Assembly: GCF_014534655.1 (NCBI RefSeq)
Contig: NZ_JACVVD010000011.1
Coordinates: 168,952 to 232,951, forward strand
From: Paenibacillus sedimenti
Lineage (GTDB): Bacteria; Bacillota; Bacilli; Paenibacillales; NBRC-103111
Direction of reading: 5' to 3'
DNA: 64,000 nt
Under the pieces are notes generated by a model. It saw only the letters and a list, made by a program, of their open reading frames with translations. It made no database searches and was not told where the DNA came from. This document shows, one piece after another, positions 33,617 to 41,595 of the stretch (positions are counted from its first letter, which is position 1; each line of letters opens with the position of its first letter). The position numbers and the translations under genes are program-made.

Positions 33617-34661
33617 AATCATTGCCAAGAATAGGCACGCGGATCTCAATGCGTGTACCCCGATCCGGGGCAGTAATGATATGTAAAGAACCGCCGATTT
33701 CACTCACGCGCTCTTTCATGGATACAATTCCGTAAGATGTATGCTTTTTCGCATCAAGTTCAAAGCCGACACCGTCATCGCGAATGGCCAGGCGGATGCC
33801 ATCAGGGCGATGCAGCAGCTTCACTTCCAGCTTATTCGCTTTGGAATGACGCAGCGCATTGGATAACGCCTCTTGAACAATACGGAACAAATGGTCTTCA
33901 ATTCCCTTAGGCAGACGAATTTCATCATCCATGTCCCAGGAAATCGCCATCGGCACCTTCGCGGCCAGCTCCTTCAGAAGCTCAACAAGGCCTTCGGAGA
34001 GCCGCTTGCCTTCCAGATGCACCGGACGCAAATGCAGCAGCAGCGCTCTCATCTCGGATTGCGCGACAGAAGCCATCTCCTCAATGAGGTGGATTTGCCT
34101 CTGCGCTTTCTCAAAATCTTTGTCGAGCGTACGCCCGACCGCCGTCGCCGTCATCGATATCGCAAACAGCTGCTGACTAACCGCATCGTGGAGCTCGCGC
34201 GCCAGACGCTGGCGTTCCTCAATAACAGCCGAGAACTTCGCTTTCTCCGCGAGTTCGGCATTGTCGTTAGACAATCGTTGAAGGGAGGTAACCTGCTCCT
34301 CCCACCTTTTCATGATGCGGCCAAGCTGTTCCCCGAGACGTCCAATCTCGTCTTCGCCGTTCTGAAAGCCGCTGCGGGTGAACGTACCCTTTTCAAGCAG
34401 AATCATCGTCTCCATCAGTGGCTCTAGCCTGCGTGTGATGCGATTGCTGCTCCAGAAGCCGTGGATTGCTCCAATGCCGATAACAATGCCAATGACCATG
34501 AGCGAGAACTTCACGCCCTCCTGCCAATTCCGAAAAGGCTCTATCATGCCGCGTGAATTGAGAAAATAAATAATGACGCCAAAAACAATTAAGCTGAAAA
34601 GGATCGATTCGCCCATGCTGCGCCATATCATATTCGTTAATTTCCGTTTATAGCCGTCCAA
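33582..34661 (-). CDS. liaS: LiaS-type sensor histidine kinase
   Basis: A 359-residue kinase of the NarX/LiaS type. Two N-terminal membrane helices flank a very short external loop (intramembrane-sensing layout), then a HAMP region, then the HisKA_3 phosphoacceptor ERQRLARELHDAVSQQLFAI, and HATPase motifs (ALSNALRHSKANKLEVKLLH, DDGVGFELD). It senses envelope damage together with LiaF and phosphorylates LiaR. The start is TTG 34661 with GAGGAGGG 10-11 nt upstream. The 3' end lies in a perfect 33-bp tandem duplication whose second copy follows the stop. Confidence 0.92.
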   Translation of the reverse strand: MDGYKRKLTNMIWRSMGESILFSLIVFGVIIYFLNSRGMIEPFRNWQEGVKFSLMVIGIVIGIGAIHGFWSSNRITRRLEPLMETMILLEKGTFTRSGFQNGEDEIGRLGEQLGRIMKRWEEQVTSLQRLSNDNAELAEKAKFSAVIEERQRLARELHDAVSQQLFAISMTATAVGRTLDKDFEKAQRQIHLIEEMASVAQSEMRALLLHLRPVHLEGKRLSEGLVELLKELAAKVPMAISWDMDDEIRLPKGIEDHLFRIVQEALSNALRHSKANKLEVKLLHRPDGIRLAIRDDGVGFELDAKKHTSYGIVSMKERVSEIGGSLHIITAPDRGTRIEIRVPILGNDYAYDASFPTES

Positions 34662-34710
34662 TGCGCGATGACCCTCCTCAAGTGTCCCTTAAAAAATCGA
34701 AATTTCCCTT

Positions 34711-35373
34711 TTACAACACTTTGACGTTGATATCTCCTACGATGTAGGAAAGAACAAGTTTCACCCGGTGATCGCAATTGTCATAATTAGCGGATTGCCA
34801 CATCAGTTTGTTCAACACGCCGCTTTCCCGCTCGCTGGCTATTTGTATTTGACCAAGGGTTACAGAGGAAGTCACCGAAATGCCAATATCATCCGGCACT
34901 TTGATGTCCACGTCGCCTACGACCCCTTGCAGGATAACAGTCGTTTCCTTTTGTTCCAAGATGGCCAGCGACAAGTCAATATAAGTTTCACCAATAATGT
35001 ACCAAGTACTGCTGTTACGCAATATCCAAGGCTCTCTGCCAAGTCGGACGCTGTCGACCAGCTTCTGCTTTTGGATATACGTATCATCCCTATGCACCTG
35101 CTTGGAGCGAATAAAGAACAGACCAAGCGAAATCAGGACAACGGATAAAACAATCGTAATATGATCGCCAAATAAGATAACGGCTCCAATGCCGATCAGC
35201 ACGTAGCCCTTGCGTTCCTTGCGCGAGCGGAGTCGATGAATGCCAAGCAGAATGAGGACAACCGCAAGAATGGGAAAAAAGCCAATCGTATGATCCAGAA
35301 GTAAAAAAAGACCGGCTCCAATCAGCACTAGCGCTGTATTCCGGTTGCGGTTATTTTTGGTTTCTTCTCCCAT
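34711..35373 (-). CDS. liaF: LiaF-type membrane inhibitor protein
   Basis: A 220-residue protein. Its N-terminal ~95 residues carry four short hydrophobic helices (NTALVLIGAGLFLLLDHTIG, FFPILAVVLILLGI and following); the C-terminal cytosolic beta-rich domain (VILQGVVGDVDIKVPDDIGI, VLSYIVGDINVKVL) is the LiaF/DUF4097-type fold. LiaF keeps the LiaS kinase inactive in unstressed cells (family knowledge). ATG 35373 has GGAGGTG. It is first of liaF-liaS-liaR and follows the PspA-like gene after a 261-bp gap. Confidence 0.92.
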   Translation of the reverse strand: MGEETKNNRNRNTALVLIGAGLFLLLDHTIGFFPILAVVLILLGIHRLRSRKERKGYVLIGIGAVILFGDHITIVLSVVLISLGLFFIRSKQVHRDDTYIQKQKLVDSVRLGREPWILRNSSTWYIIGETYIDLSLAILEQKETTVILQGVVGDVDIKVPDDIGISVTSSVTLGQIQIASERESGVLNKLMWQSANYDNCDHRVKLVLSYIVGDINVKVL

Positions 35374-35634
35374 CGTTGCACCTCCTCTGGCTGCCGTTTA
35401 TCTTTCATGATTTCTAAGAAACCATTCATTCGTTCAAACAAAATGAGCCCATTTTGCATCTTTCCTAGCATACCATAAGAATGGACAGCCTCCAAGAAGC
35501 AAATGCTTGTGCCGTAAGGCTTATACATGTATATGCAGGCATAAAAATATGATTTGCAGGTTGACATTTGATGGACAACCGGACAGAGCGGCCGCGAAGC
35601 TTGCAGCACTGCGCGGCCGCTGGATCGTGCGCGG

Positions 35635-36321
35635 CTACTTCCTGCCGCGCGTGTTCACGTCATCGCCGTCGCTAGCGCGGCGATGCTGCCATTCGTGCTG
35701 CAGCTTGCCGCGCAGCGCGTGCCATTCATGCTGAAGGTTGCCGCCGGCCTCCTTCAGCGTTTCCCGCGACAGGCGGCCCGCTTCGCGGAGCCCCTGCAGC
35801 GCTTCGCGGCTTAGCTCGCGGCCGGCGACTTCCAGCTCGCGCAGCGAGTCGCGAGCGCCATGCTCGTGCAGCCCGCCTTGCGGCTGCATGCCGCCATCGC
35901 GCGGCGAAGCGTAGCCGCCGCGCGCCTCCCCTGCTGCGAGCGAAGCGCGCAGCAGGCGCAGCTCCTCCGCGAGCGCGAGGACTTCGTCCTGGCAGCTCGC
36001 GTACTGCGCGCGGTAGTGCTCGCACGCCGCTTCCTCGCGCAGCTTCTCTTGCAGCGCGTGCCGCGCGAGCGCTTCGTCGCCGGCGCGCATCGCCAGCTCG
36101 GCCTGCTCGCTGCGCAGCTGCGCCATCTCGCCCGTGCTCACGCTTTGCAGGCGCAGGTCGAATGCTCGCTGCAGCGCGTTCTGGTAGCGCTGCTCCAGAG
36201 CTTCCACCTTCGGCGAGACAGTCCCCCCAGCTCCGCCGCTGCGTTCCTGCATATCCAAGCGCTCTGCCGCTTCACTCCAAGCAGCCTCTGCCATTTTCCC
36301 GATCCGATTCAACATTTTCAT
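35635..36321 (-). CDS. PspA/IM30 (LiaH-like) family protein
   Basis: A protein of about 228 residues, almost entirely coiled coil. The central part, from ALEQRYQNALQRAFDLRLQS to LALAEELRLLRASLAAGE with a typical ARHALQEKLREEAACEHYRA segment, resembles PspA/LiaH. LiaH is the main LiaR target and stabilises damaged membranes. Differences from PspA are a Gly-rich insertion near residue 150 and a C-terminal repeat with two LQHEW motifs. ATG 36321 and 36315 are both possible. The gene is markedly GC-rich compared with liaFSR. Family assignment is fairly sure, the LiaH role inferred from position. Confidence 0.75.
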   Translation of the reverse strand: MKMLNRIGKMAEAAWSEAAERLDMQERSGGAGGTVSPKVEALEQRYQNALQRAFDLRLQSVSTGEMAQLRSEQAELAMRAGDEALARHALQEKLREEAACEHYRAQYASCQDEVLALAEELRLLRASLAAGEARGGYASPRDGGMQPQGGLHEHGARDSLRELEVAGRELSREALQGLREAGRLSRETLKEAGGNLQHEWHALRGKLQHEWQHRRASDGDDVNTRGRK

Positions 36322-36542
36322 CCTCGCACCCCATATTCCATTTATTAACAATTCGAACTTGCGAATGGAATTGCTCCTTGTTCAACCCTTGCTGCCGTCC
36401 TTCGTTGTCTTCATGCTACTATCGTACACCAAAGCCAAAGTGCTCAAAACGGACCCGCGACTGTTTTTCAACCTAGACCTAAGTCCAGTATCAACTCCTT
36501 CTTTCCACAATTTGGACGTTGTTTCATCAAGGTTGATAGTGC

Positions 36543-36548
36543 TAAAAT
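36543..36548 (+). promoter_or_regulatory. Candidate extended -10 promoter of the riboswitch transcript
   Basis: TAAAAT preceded by TGC gives an extended -10. No good -35 is visible. The position just before the aptamer makes it a plausible start. Confidence 0.4.
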
Positions 36549-36681
36549 AGCTGAAGCCGAGTCCGGTACACAGACAAAGTGCCGGTACGGGGGACGATTT
36601 ACTTGGGGTGAATATTTGCTGTTTCTTGAAGCAGACTAGGGAGAACCTTCTTCCCGAACCCGTCAACTAACCTCGGAGGCT
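36549..36681 (+). ncRNA. c-di-AMP riboswitch (ydaO-yuaA class)
   Basis: The leader carries the conserved ydaO blocks in the right order: GCTGAAG, a stem TCCGGTAC/GTGCCGGTAC, the GGGGGACGA block (36590s), TTGGGGTGAATA (36604-36614), a variable hairpin GCTG/CAG-type (36618-36635), AGGGAGAAC...TTCCCGAACCCGTCAACTAA and CCTCGGAGGC (36671-36680). ydaO RNAs sense c-di-AMP and shut off genes for cell wall hydrolases and K+/osmolyte transport when it is high. Here the target is a secreted 3D-domain protein whose ribosome site lies 5 nt after the aptamer. I saw no clear intrinsic terminator between them, so control may act on translation. Confidence 0.85.
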
Positions 36682-36700
36682 CATGAAGGAGGAATACCAA

Positions 36701-37498
36701 TTGAATAAAGTAGCTAAAGGGCTAACAAGCCTTGCTGTGTTTACCACAGTCTTGGTAGGAGGCTTTATTTCCCCATTTTCAGCACATGCGTCTGACATGG
36801 ACATGGACGTGAAAGTTCAAGTTAACGATGATCTTATCCATTTTCCGGATGCACAACCTTTTCTGGACACGAATCATTCTGCGCAGGTTCCAATCCGCTT
36901 TGTAACGGAGAAGCTCGGATACGCGCTTGAATGGAAAAAAGAAGGAGACCGGATCAAGGTCACTTTAAATAATGAGAAACACACGATCACGTTGACTTCA
37001 GGACAAAAAGAAGTGCAAATAGACGATGCTTTTGTGGAGATGGAGACACACGCTGAATATCAAGACGGCAGAGTGTATGTGCCGCTGCGCTTTATCTCTG
37101 AAGCTTCCAATATTCCTGTTCAATGGGAGGCCGGCAGCAACATTGCTATTTTAAACAAAGATGGTAATCACCACGCTCCAGACTATGAACAGTTCCAGGC
37201 AACCGCTTATTCGGCCGATCCTTCGGAGAACGGCGGCTACGGAGCAATGGACTACATGGGTAATCCTCTGAAACTAGGTACCGTTGCTGTTGATCCTTCC
37301 GTGATCCCGCTTGGCTCCAAGCTTTATATTGAAGGCTATAACTTTAATGGTCTGCCGACCGGCGGTATGTATGCATACGCCACAGATACGGGCGGTGCAG
37401 TTAAAGGGAAACGTATGGATATTTTCATTCCCGGTTCCAAGCAATCTGTGAGAAAATTTGGGATCCAAACGATTAAGGTCTACCGGGTTCCTAACTAA
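36701..37498 (+). CDS. Secreted copper-amine-oxidase-N / 3D-domain protein
   Basis: A 265-residue exported protein. The signal peptide is LNKVAKGLTSLAVFTTVLVG to AHA. Residues ~40-150 are a Cu_amine_oxidN1-type domain (VPIRFVTEKLGYALEWKKEG, VYVPLRFISEASNIPVQWEA), which in Paenibacillus is a common wall or extracellular module. The C-terminal 3D domain has TAYSADPSENGGYG, GTVAVDPSVIPLGSKLYIEG and ATDTGGAVKGKRMDIF with its three Asp, as in lytic-transglycosylase-like YocH and YuiC proteins. TTG 36701 is the start because AAGGAGG lies 9 nt upstream; the ATG at 36683 lies before that site. A c-di-AMP riboswitch precedes it. Confidence 0.9.
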   Translation: MNKVAKGLTSLAVFTTVLVGGFISPFSAHASDMDMDVKVQVNDDLIHFPDAQPFLDTNHSAQVPIRFVTEKLGYALEWKKEGDRIKVTLNNEKHTITLTSGQKEVQIDDAFVEMETHAEYQDGRVYVPLRFISEASNIPVQWEAGSNIAILNKDGNHHAPDYEQFQATAYSADPSENGGYGAMDYMGNPLKLGTVAVDPSVIPLGSKLYIEGYNFNGLPTGGMYAYATDTGGAVKGKRMDIFIPGSKQSVRKFGIQTIKVYRVPN

Positions 37499-37512
37499 AA
37501 TGTTGTATGCAG

Positions 37513-37558
37513 AAAAAGCTGCGCTTTGGAGATTAACTCTCTAAGCGACAGCTTTTTT
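37513..37558 (+). terminator. Terminator of the 3D-domain gene
   Basis: AAAAGCTGCGCTT pairs with AAGCGACAGCTTTT (37543-37558) around an AT-rich loop; the T run forms part of the arm and continues after it. Confidence 0.75.
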
Positions 37559-37684
37559 CATTTTGCCTATCTCCCCTGATGTAATTTGTTCCTTCCTATT
37601 ATTAACATCCTTCTTCATCGTATAGGTTCCATTGGCAATCCAGAAACTAGCCTGTAACTGCACGATTCAGGAGGTATGGAACCT

Positions 37685-38389
37685 ATGCGTAGACCTGCAT
37701 CTATGTTTCTGTCGTTGTTTCAATTCGCCATTCTTATCCTTTTTACAACCGCGGGCATGCCAGTCCCTCAAAGCAAAGTTGTGTGGAATGTGGACACCGA
37801 CCAGAAGCTTGTCGCTCTCACCTTTGATGACGGTCCCAATCCCGTCTATACCCCGCAAGTACTTGACGTACTTAAGCAATTTGATGCGAAAGCCACGTTT
37901 TTCGTACTGGGTAAGCGCGTGCAAATGTACCCTCAAATTGCGATTCGCGAAGTGAACGAAGGGCACGAAATCGCCAACCATACGTATGACCATCATTTTC
38001 TCAAAAACGTTAGCCCCCAAAAATTGAAGGAAGAAATTGAACAAACGCAGGAGATCATTTTTGACATTACCGAGCAAACGCCCCATGTATTCCGCCCGCC
38101 GGGCGGCTTCTATAATCAATCGCTATTGGAGTTAGCCAAACAGGATCGTTTCACAGTGGTCATGTGGTCGTGGTATCAAGACACCAAGGATTGGAAGAAA
38201 CCAGGCGTCCATAATATCGTTCAATCCGTCCTTTCCAACATCCACAATGGCGACATTATTTTGTTCCATGATTTAGAGGGTGACTGTACCCAGACCGTAG
38301 AAGCTTTGAAAATTGTACTTCCTGAGCTTAAGAAACAGGGCTATCAATTTCTGACTGTAACGGATTTGATTTCAAGGATGAACAAGTAA
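37685..38389 (+). CDS. Polysaccharide deacetylase (NodB/CE4 family)
   Basis: A 234-residue enzyme that removes acetyl groups from peptidoglycan or chitin-like sugars, probably outside the membrane: a hydrophobic N-terminal anchor (FLSLFQFAILILFTTAGMPV) precedes the NodB domain. CE4 motifs: MT1 TFDDGP, MT2 HTYDHH (metal-binding His pair), MT3 RPPGG, MT4 MWSWYQDTKDW, MT5 ILFHD. ATG 37685 is preferred because AGGAGG lies 11 nt before it; the ATG at 37676 touches the site. It lies downstream of a wall-active 3D protein and may serve in wall or spore cortex remodelling (PdaA/PdaB-like). Confidence 0.92.
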   Translation: MRRPASMFLSLFQFAILILFTTAGMPVPQSKVVWNVDTDQKLVALTFDDGPNPVYTPQVLDVLKQFDAKATFFVLGKRVQMYPQIAIREVNEGHEIANHTYDHHFLKNVSPQKLKEEIEQTQEIIFDITEQTPHVFRPPGGFYNQSLLELAKQDRFTVVMWSWYQDTKDWKKPGVHNIVQSVLSNIHNGDIILFHDLEGDCTQTVEALKIVLPELKKQGYQFLTVTDLISRMNK

Positions 38390-38532
38390 GTGATGATGAC
38401 GCTCAAATCAAAAATGAACCGCCAAAAGACGGCCACGTGGTCCATATCCCACTAAAGCCGCCTCTATCGGTTTCCCAGTCATGGGTTTTAGAACCCATAC
38501 AGGACGTGTATCTCATCACTTACTCATGTATT

Positions 38533-39723
38533 TTAAAAAAAGTCCGACAAGTATGTAGTCCGTTCAGGAATAGCCGCTTCCAACCTGCGAACAAGCTCGG
38601 AAGACCCTTGCAGCCGATCGGTTTGAGCTAAAAAGCTTGCATTCTGATAACCGATCAGTAGCGCTGTTAATGTCTGTATGGAGCAGCTAAGAGCCTCCGA
38701 GTCAGAGGGTAATTCACCTTCAGCCAGCTTCGTAACATGTGCTGCCGTACCATTTTCGTAAAATTCCAGAAGATATACACCGTTGTTCCAATCCGCACGG
38801 GAGTCGGATACGCGTAGATACACAGGTTCTGCTTCTTCCCGTGCGTCAAAAGGATACTGAGACAGAAATCCTTCCACATCCACAATTCTTGCTGAGAAAT
38901 AAGTGATTTTCTCCTGCTTGAACTTCGGATCGTGCGTTAGGAAAGGCAGCGCATCGTCGATAGGCGCGTTCAATTGTACTTTTTCGATCATAGAATCATG
39001 ATCTGCGATGAATTTCCATAAGCCGCGTCTCGCTTCCTCATCCAAAAACACCATTTCATGAATCGTCGCCACTTTGTCTTTAACCTGATAGAATATGTAT
39101 CCTTTATGTTCGCCTTGCGGATTGCAGTAGATGGCTGCCGTCCCCTTTTTGAACTTGAAATATCGTTGATTCCACCAGAACTCATCCCGTATTAACATGC
39201 CGTTATAACGGACTGCATGCGCTTCGTAAATAGGATTGAGGAGTTCCCAGTTTTTAGCAATGCGTACTATTTTACTGCCCTCCGCCGCTTGGAACTTAGG
39301 GAGTTTATCCAAAGGAATCTCGTACTTCAAATAATCTACATATATTTCCCACCCATACTTGCGGTAAAACTCAAACTTAAAAGGTGCCAGGAACGACAGC
39401 GTCTGCCCCGCTTCCTTCATTGTTTTCAATGATTGAACCAGGAGCTGGCCGACCATCCCGTTGCGGCGATACTCTGGCCATGTAGCCACACCGGCAATGC
39501 CACCCATCGTAAAGCTTTTGCCGCCCAGCCATGTTTGGAAAGGAAGAATCGTTAATTTGGCTGCCAAAGCGCCATCGACAAAATATCCCCATACCTGATT
39601 CGGATCTGTCCAGCCAATCCGTTCTGTCTTTTCCTCGGGGGTCAGCTCAAATTGAAAAGCAAACTCGGACAGTGAGAAACTCTCCGGGAGCTCCTCTTGT
39701 CGTAACGTGCGAATTTCGTTCAT
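38533..39723 (-). CDS. Eis-like GNAT acetyltransferase
   Basis: A 396-residue protein of the Eis family: an N-terminal GNAT domain (GGIAGVATWPEYRRNGMVGQ is the acetyl-CoA site), a second GNAT-like domain, and a C-terminal sterol-carrier-protein-2-like domain (LLEFYENGTAAHVTKLAEGE). Mycobacterial Eis acetylates aminoglycosides and protein Lys residues; the Bacillales substrate is unknown. ATG 39723 has GAGGTGAGGG. It is monocistronic between the deacetylase and the YjcZ-like genes. Confidence 0.88.
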   Translation of the reverse strand: MNEIRTLRQEELPESFSLSEFAFQFELTPEEKTERIGWTDPNQVWGYFVDGALAAKLTILPFQTWLGGKSFTMGGIAGVATWPEYRRNGMVGQLLVQSLKTMKEAGQTLSFLAPFKFEFYRKYGWEIYVDYLKYEIPLDKLPKFQAAEGSKIVRIAKNWELLNPIYEAHAVRYNGMLIRDEFWWNQRYFKFKKGTAAIYCNPQGEHKGYIFYQVKDKVATIHEMVFLDEEARRGLWKFIADHDSMIEKVQLNAPIDDALPFLTHDPKFKQEKITYFSARIVDVEGFLSQYPFDAREEAEPVYLRVSDSRADWNNGVYLLEFYENGTAAHVTKLAEGELPSDSEALSCSIQTLTALLIGYQNASFLAQTDRLQGSSELVRRLEAAIPERTTYLSDFF

Positions 39724-39853
39724 TCTTCCCTCACCTCATCTTATTAAGATCAGCTTTTCGCCACAACATAGCGGCTAGAACAGGCTTTCCTCCCTATTAT
39801 ATACTTTTTGGTCATCACAAGGGCATTCGTCCAATCAACGAATAGCCATCGGA

Positions 39854-39862
39854 CATATGTTA
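39854..39862 (+). promoter_or_regulatory. CATANNNTA element before a YjcZ-like gene (mother-cell sigma -10 type)
   Basis: CATATGTTA fits the -10 pattern of sigma-E/sigma-K promoters and lies about 30 bp upstream of the micropeptide start. No convincing -35 was found. Confidence 0.3.
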
Positions 39863-39892
39863 TATCAGAACGTTTGGAAAGGGGGATGACAC

Positions 39893-39988
39893 ATGAGTGG
39901 AGTAGCTGGTTACGGCACATCTGCGGGTGCCATTCTTGTTTTGTTTATTTTGTTAGTCATCATCACACGCGGTATTTTCCCTTATTAA
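39893..39988 (+). CDS. YjcZ-like sporulation micropeptide
   Basis: A 31-residue peptide starting MSGVAGYGTSAGAILVLF, a Gly-rich start and a single hydrophobic helix (ILVLFILLVIITRG). It matches the YjcZ family (short Gly-rich N-terminus and LVLFILLVI helix) found in sporulating Bacillales. ATG 39893 follows GGGGG at 6-8 nt. It is followed 44 bp later by a second gene of the same type. It probably inserts in the membrane during sporulation; function unknown. Confidence 0.8.
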   Translation: MSGVAGYGTSAGAILVLFILLVIITRGIFPY

Positions 39989-40032
39989 TGGGTAAAACCA
40001 CTTAAAAGAGGGATTAAAGGGAGGGAATACTT

Positions 40033-40152
40033 TTGTCATATGCAGCTGATTATAGTCATGAAGCTCCTGTAGGCGGCGGACTTTGGACTTCTGTAGGAAC
40101 GATACTTGTTCTTTACGTCCTGCTCGTTATCATACTTCGCACGTTCTTTTAA
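40033..40152 (+). CDS. YjcZ-like micropeptide, second copy, TTG start
   Basis: A 39-residue peptide read from TTG 40033 (SD GGGAGGG, 8-9 nt): SYAADYSHEAPVGGGLWTSV, then a hydrophobic helix GTILVLYVLLVIILRTFF. It resembles the preceding micropeptide in layout and has a longer acidic, His-containing N-terminus. A terminator follows at 40182-40229, closing a two-gene unit. Divergent duplicates of YjcZ are common in this genus. Function unknown. Confidence 0.7.
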   Translation: MSYAADYSHEAPVGGGLWTSVGTILVLYVLLVIILRTFF

Positions 40153-40181
40153 TGTAACATTTCCCATCCTTTAATAACATG

Positions 40182-40229
40182 GCCTGTCTTTGTACGCTTC
40201 TTTTAAAGCGGCGAAAGGCAGGTTTTTTT
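40182..40229 (+). terminator. Terminator of the YjcZ-like gene pair
   Basis: GCCTGTCTTT pairs with AAAGGCAGG (40214-40222) with an inner CGCTT/AAGCG stem, followed by seven T. Confidence 0.8.
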
Positions 40230-40303
40230 CTTATTCGTCAGTTTGTAAAAACAAAAAAAAGAATGACTTCTATATAGAAATCATTCGGTATCTACATCAT
40301 CTT

Positions 40304-41566
40304 TTACTTCCCTGTACTCGTTGGATATACAACAACCCGGTCACCTATTCGGAATCCTTGTCCGCCTGCCGGCAGCCAAATCAAGCAATCCGCATCTTTG
40401 ACGGACACCATAATACTGGATTTATCAACCCCGGCGGGCCTTACCCATAGACAACCGTTATCTATGCGTGTCGTCCCTCTTACGTACCGCGGATAAGCGG
40501 AAGCTTTGCCGTAATCGACATCAAGATTGGCAGTGAACGCTTCCATGTAGGGGTTCGCGCAGCCCTGCATCGCTTTAATGAGCGGTTTGACAAATAGTTC
40601 AAACCCGACATAAGAGGCGCCCGGATTCCCCGATAACGCAAGCAAAAGCTTTCCGTTCCAAATAGCTGCACTCGTCGGAGTGCCGGGCCGCATGGCCACT
40701 TTGTTAAACAGCAGTTTACCGTCCCAACGTCCAAATACATCAACGAGCACATCGTAATCGCCTACCGAAACACCGCCGGAGGTGACGACAAGATCCACAT
40801 GCGTCATCGCATGTTCCACCGCAGCCTGCACCTGAGGCGCATCGTCGGACAGCGCCGGCATAATCATCGGTAGACCGCCCGCCGCTTCCACTTGAGCGGC
40901 CAGCATGTAGCTGTTGCTGTTGCGAATACGCCCAGGTTCCAGAGGAGCATGTACGTTCAGCAGCTCTGAGCCCGTAGAGAAGATGGCCACTCTTGGCTTA
41001 CGATATACTGGAACCTCGCTGTATCCAAAAGTCGCAAGTATTGCCGCTTCCCCCGGTCCAATCAAGCTGCCGTGCTGCAGCAATAAGTCACCCAGGCCAA
41101 TTTCACCGGCAATGGGGGTAATATTGCTGCCTGCCTGCACATTTTTTTTCACTTGTACCCATGCCGCTTCTCCCTCATCCCTTAAGGAATCGGTCATTTC
41201 CAGCATGACAACGCAATCTGCGCCATCCGGCACAGGCGCTCCGGTCATAATGCGTGATGCCGTGCCGGTACTAATAGTGAACTGCGGTATGGTGCCGCTC
41301 GGGATACGCTCGATAACCTTGAGCTGGATGGGGGATTCGGGTGAAGCCTCGCTAATATCTATTGAGCGAACCGCATAACCGTCCACACCCGATCTACGAA
41401 AATGCGGTACATTATGGTCTGCATATACATCTGCAGCCAGCCTTCTGCCAAATGAGGAATCTAACGGTATAGTTTCGATTGCCATCGATGTTACGTATTC
41501 ACGAAGGGCAGCGCGCGCTTCCTCAACGGATATCACTTTACGCCCGAATTTAAGATTTGTATCCAT
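40304..41566 (-). CDS. moeA: Molybdopterin molybdenumtransferase MoeA
   Basis: A 420-residue enzyme that inserts molybdate into adenylylated molybdopterin. Family features: VPHFRRSGVDGYAVRSIDI, RIMTGAPVPDGADCVVMLE, the MoaB-like domain VAIFSTGSELLNVHAPLEPG and LVVTSGGVSVGDYDVL, and LLALSGNPGASYVGFELFV. Length is standard. ATG 41566 (AAGG 9-10 nt upstream) and GTG 41572 are both possible. It is the last gene of the Moco operon, 29 bp after moaA. A MogA-type adenylyltransferase is not in the window. Confidence 0.95.
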   Translation of the reverse strand: MDTNLKFGRKVISVEEARAALREYVTSMAIETIPLDSSFGRRLAADVYADHNVPHFRRSGVDGYAVRSIDISEASPESPIQLKVIERIPSGTIPQFTISTGTASRIMTGAPVPDGADCVVMLEMTDSLRDEGEAAWVQVKKNVQAGSNITPIAGEIGLGDLLLQHGSLIGPGEAAILATFGYSEVPVYRKPRVAIFSTGSELLNVHAPLEPGRIRNSNSYMLAAQVEAAGGLPMIMPALSDDAPQVQAAVEHAMTHVDLVVTSGGVSVGDYDVLVDVFGRWDGKLLFNKVAMRPGTPTSAAIWNGKLLLALSGNPGASYVGFELFVKPLIKAMQGCANPYMEAFTANLDVDYGKASAYPRYVRGTTRIDNGCLWVRPAGVDKSSIMVSVKDADCLIWLPAGGQGFRIGDRVVVYPTSTGK

Positions 41567-41595
41567 GCTCACAAGCCTTCTGTTCCTCCTATTGC

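Noticed and set aside
33467..33703. A minus-strand frame with repeated LRKAERMLTMQAF-like text over the liaS tail
   Set aside because: It arises from the tandem duplication read in another frame; liaS and liaR explain the DNA.
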